Shown here one piece after another: positions 7,684 through 8,656 of a stretch of DNA of 8,656 nt. The stretch is from an uncultured Eubacterium sp. Lineage in GTDB: Bacteria; Bacillota; Clostridia; Peptostreptococcales; Anaerovoracaceae. Position 1 is the stretch's first letter; every line of letters starts with the position of its first letter. The stretch is from assembly GCA_900542385.1 (NCBI GenBank), contig UQNP01000071.1, forward strand, positions 1 through 8,656, written 5' to 3'. Below the pieces are notes generated by a model. The model searched no databases and was not told the DNA's origin. It was given only the letters and a program-made list of their open reading frames with translations. Both the position numbers and the translations under genes were made by a program.

Positions 7684-8293
7684 GTTCTGTTATCTCCAAA
7701 TAAAAATTACATATATCGTCGATACTGCCATCAGCTATGATTTCCCCGTTTTTAATTATGATTCCCCGCTTGCATAAAGCTTTTGCATTATTTATTGATT
7801 TTGAAAACATGATAAATGTTCCTCCGCTATCAACAAAATTTTTCGTTTTATTTCGAATGTTATCTATCAGATTTTCATCTTTTATTTCCATTGCCCAATT
7901 CACTATCTGTATATCGCGTTTTATATATGAATCTATCATCAAAGCCAGACACATTTTCTGTTCATCAGTATATTTTTCTACAGGTCTATCAACGCAATTT
8001 TCAATTTTGCTGCAATGTATTATTTCTGATTCAACAATTTCCGTTTCAAGTCTGCTCATTCCTAAACGTTCACATCTCAAATATATATTTTTTCTTCCGC
8101 TTAATTTAGGATCAAAGACTTTTGACAAATTTGAAATGCTTTTTACTGTACCGTTTATTCTTATTCTTCCTGAACTACTCTTTTCTTTTAATGTTATAAG
8201 ATCCATTATTCTGCTTCGTTTAAAATGTCTATCCATATCATTAAAAAATGCTACCACTTCGCCTTTCGATATGGTGAAAGATATATTCTTCAC
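7670..8293 (-). CDS. Degenerate TagH/Wzt-like ABC ATPase domain lacking all catalytic motifs
   Basis: A 207-residue frame (from GTG at 8293) that aligns along its length with polysaccharide-exporter ATPases. Structural landmarks are kept: VKNISFTISKGEVV (1-14), SGRIRINGTV (41-50), the segment KVFDPKLSGRKNIYLRCERLGMS (58-80), VDRPVEKY (101-108), SGGTFIMF (156-163), and LCKRGIIIKNGEIIADG with FYLEI near the end. The active site is gone: the P-loop is FNDMDRHFKRSR (17-28), the signature YSSGM is YTDEQ, Walker B is IVNWAM with Asp and Glu replaced by Asn132 and Trp133, and the H-loop His is Lys165. It should not hydrolyse ATP. The start is weak: GTG at 8293 has no clear ribosome binding site. The frame is open back to 8344, where KLKNIS fits a normal ABC N-terminus, but no ATG, GTG or TTG lies there. 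It is either a maintained pseudo-ATPase or an eroding paralog of the tagH gene downstream. Confidence 0.7.
   Translation of the reverse strand: MKNISFTISKGEVVAFFNDMDRHFKRSRIMDLITLKEKSSSGRIRINGTVKSISNLSKVFDPKLSGRKNIYLRCERLGMSRLETEIVESEIIHCSKIENCVDRPVEKYTDEQKMCLALMIDSYIKRDIQIVNWAMEIKDENLIDNIRNKTKNFVDSGGTFIMFSKSINNAKALCKRGIIIKNGEIIADGSIDDICNFYLEITERGIK
7694..7697 (-). promoter_or_regulatory. Ribosome binding site supporting the GTG start at 7683
   Basis: GGAG on the minus strand lies 10 nt before the GTG at 7683, inside the end of the ABC-like frame. No other good start codon for the 305-residue protein has a comparable site, so this decides the start and the 14-nt overlap. Confidence 0.6.
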
Positions 8294-8656
8294 AGATTCT
8301 TTTTGTGGATCTTCCGCGGCACTTATATTTTTTAATTTTATTGTCTATCTTTCGGTTAAAACGGGATTCCCAACCCTCCTGTGTCGCAGGAGCCTGTATG
8401 GAATGAATCTTTCTAAGTATTCGTCCCGCTTCAAAACCGTAGACGTACTGTTCTGTATCAGAACAGCCGAGAATAACCTGTTCGGCATCCTCGCCGTCGA
8501 TCCAGCTCTGGATAGAATAAACGCCGTCTTCACAAATGCCGAATTCAATAGGTCTGCTCATTGGTATGCCGAGAGATGCCGCCTGACACATTCGCGCATA
8601 TTCATCTTTTTTTCGATTATATTGTTCCATGGATGAAACGCGGAGAAAATATTGAT
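8241..8656 (-). pseudogene. Truncated APH-family kinase (5' part only; start outside window)
   Basis: The reading frame enters from beyond the window edge; an ATG at 8630 is internal, since in-frame codons upstream give YFLRVSSMEQYNRKK, matching the beta-strand containing the ATP-binding region of aminoglycoside phosphotransferase/choline-kinase-like proteins. It continues with LGIPMSRPIEFGIC, SIQSWIDGEDAEQVILG, YGFEAGRILRKIHSI and WESRFNRKIDNKIKKY, all typical of the N-lobe and hinge in APH-family proteins of Firmicutes. After about 8330 the resemblance stops: the frame runs through the start of the ABC-like domain out of frame and ends at 8241. The catalytic HGDxHxxN loop and the IDF metal-binding motif are absent, so this product cannot be an active kinase. 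GC is about 50%, against about 30% past the junction. It is a chromosomal APH-like protein of unknown substrate; nothing shows drug resistance. Confidence 0.75.
8325..8344 (-). other. Probable recombination junction between APH fragment and ABC-like domain
   Basis: The minus-strand string ATAAAATTAAAAAATATA reads in one frame as the end of the APH match (NKIKKY) and, shifted by one base, as a normal ABC-ATPase N-terminus (IKLKNI). GC drops from about 50% upstream to about 30% downstream at this point. A deletion or insertion between two short similar AT-rich stretches would explain both the truncation and the missing start codon. This is inferred from one sequence. Confidence 0.5.

Noticed and set aside
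7737..8636. Plus-strand open frame of 299 codons across the APH/ABC junction
   Set aside because: It mirrors two minus-strand frames with clear family resemblance; its own translation is Phe/Ser/Ile-rich with no domain signature.
8241..8656. Aminoglycoside resistance gene
   Set aside because: Only the N-terminal part is present, the catalytic loop is missing, and the match is to broad chromosomal APH-like kinases, not to a specific resistance enzyme.
1..8656. CRISPR array, tRNA, rRNA, insertion sequence or attachment site
   Set aside because: No regularly spaced repeats, transposase motifs, terminal inverted repeats or tRNA-like segments were seen on reading either strand; the window is nearly all coding.

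Overview
All genes in this window lie on the minus strand, so the window is read from position 8656 down to 1. It looks like the interior of a cell-surface polysaccharide (teichoic-acid-like or teichuronic-like) biosynthesis and export operon. The host is probably a low-to-moderate GC Gram-positive anaerobe of the Clostridia/Eubacteriales type. This placement is an inference from the strong AGGAGG-type ribosome binding sites, GTG and TTG starts, TagG/TagH-style export genes, a TagA/WecG-family glycosyltransferase, and the base composition. I cannot name a species.

Layout in transcription order: (1) 8656-~8340, the 5' part of an aminoglycoside-phosphotransferase (APH)-family kinase gene, about 50% GC, which breaks off before its catalytic loop; (2) 8293-7670, a TagH/Wzt-like ABC ATPase domain, AT-rich, with an open frame but every catalytic motif replaced; (3) 7683-6766, an unrecognised 305-residue protein with a probable N-terminal winged helix; (4) 6779-6042, a WecG/TagA/CpsF (GT26) glycosyltransferase; (5) 6045-4858, a UDP-N-acetyl-D-mannosamine dehydrogenase (WecC-like); (6) 4827-2323, a large multidomain glycosyltransferase; (7) 2323-1547 and (8) 1547-798, the permease and intact ATPase of an ABC-2 polysaccharide exporter; (9) 796 to beyond position 1, an FkbM-family methyltransferase whose end lies outside the window.

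How they fit together: WecC would make UDP-ManNAcA. The GT26 enzyme would add a ManNAc-type sugar to an undecaprenyl-diphosphate-linked primer. The multidomain glycosyltransferase would extend the chain, TagG/TagH would export it across the membrane, and the FkbM enzyme would methylate the polymer or a precursor. From 8293 down to 1 the genes overlap or are separated by at most about 30 nt, so this part is probably one translationally coupled transcript. I see no promoter or terminator, and no stretch above 300 bases lacks a gene.

The most unusual part is 8656-6766. An APH gene is broken at an AT-rich junction and joined out of frame to an ABC-ATPase domain that keeps its fold-level sequence but has lost Walker A, signature, Walker B and H-loop. 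That is followed by an unknown winged-helix-like protein. A second possible lesion is at the 3' end of wecC, where another reading frame would give a longer C-terminus and a 4-nt TTGA overlap with the next gene.
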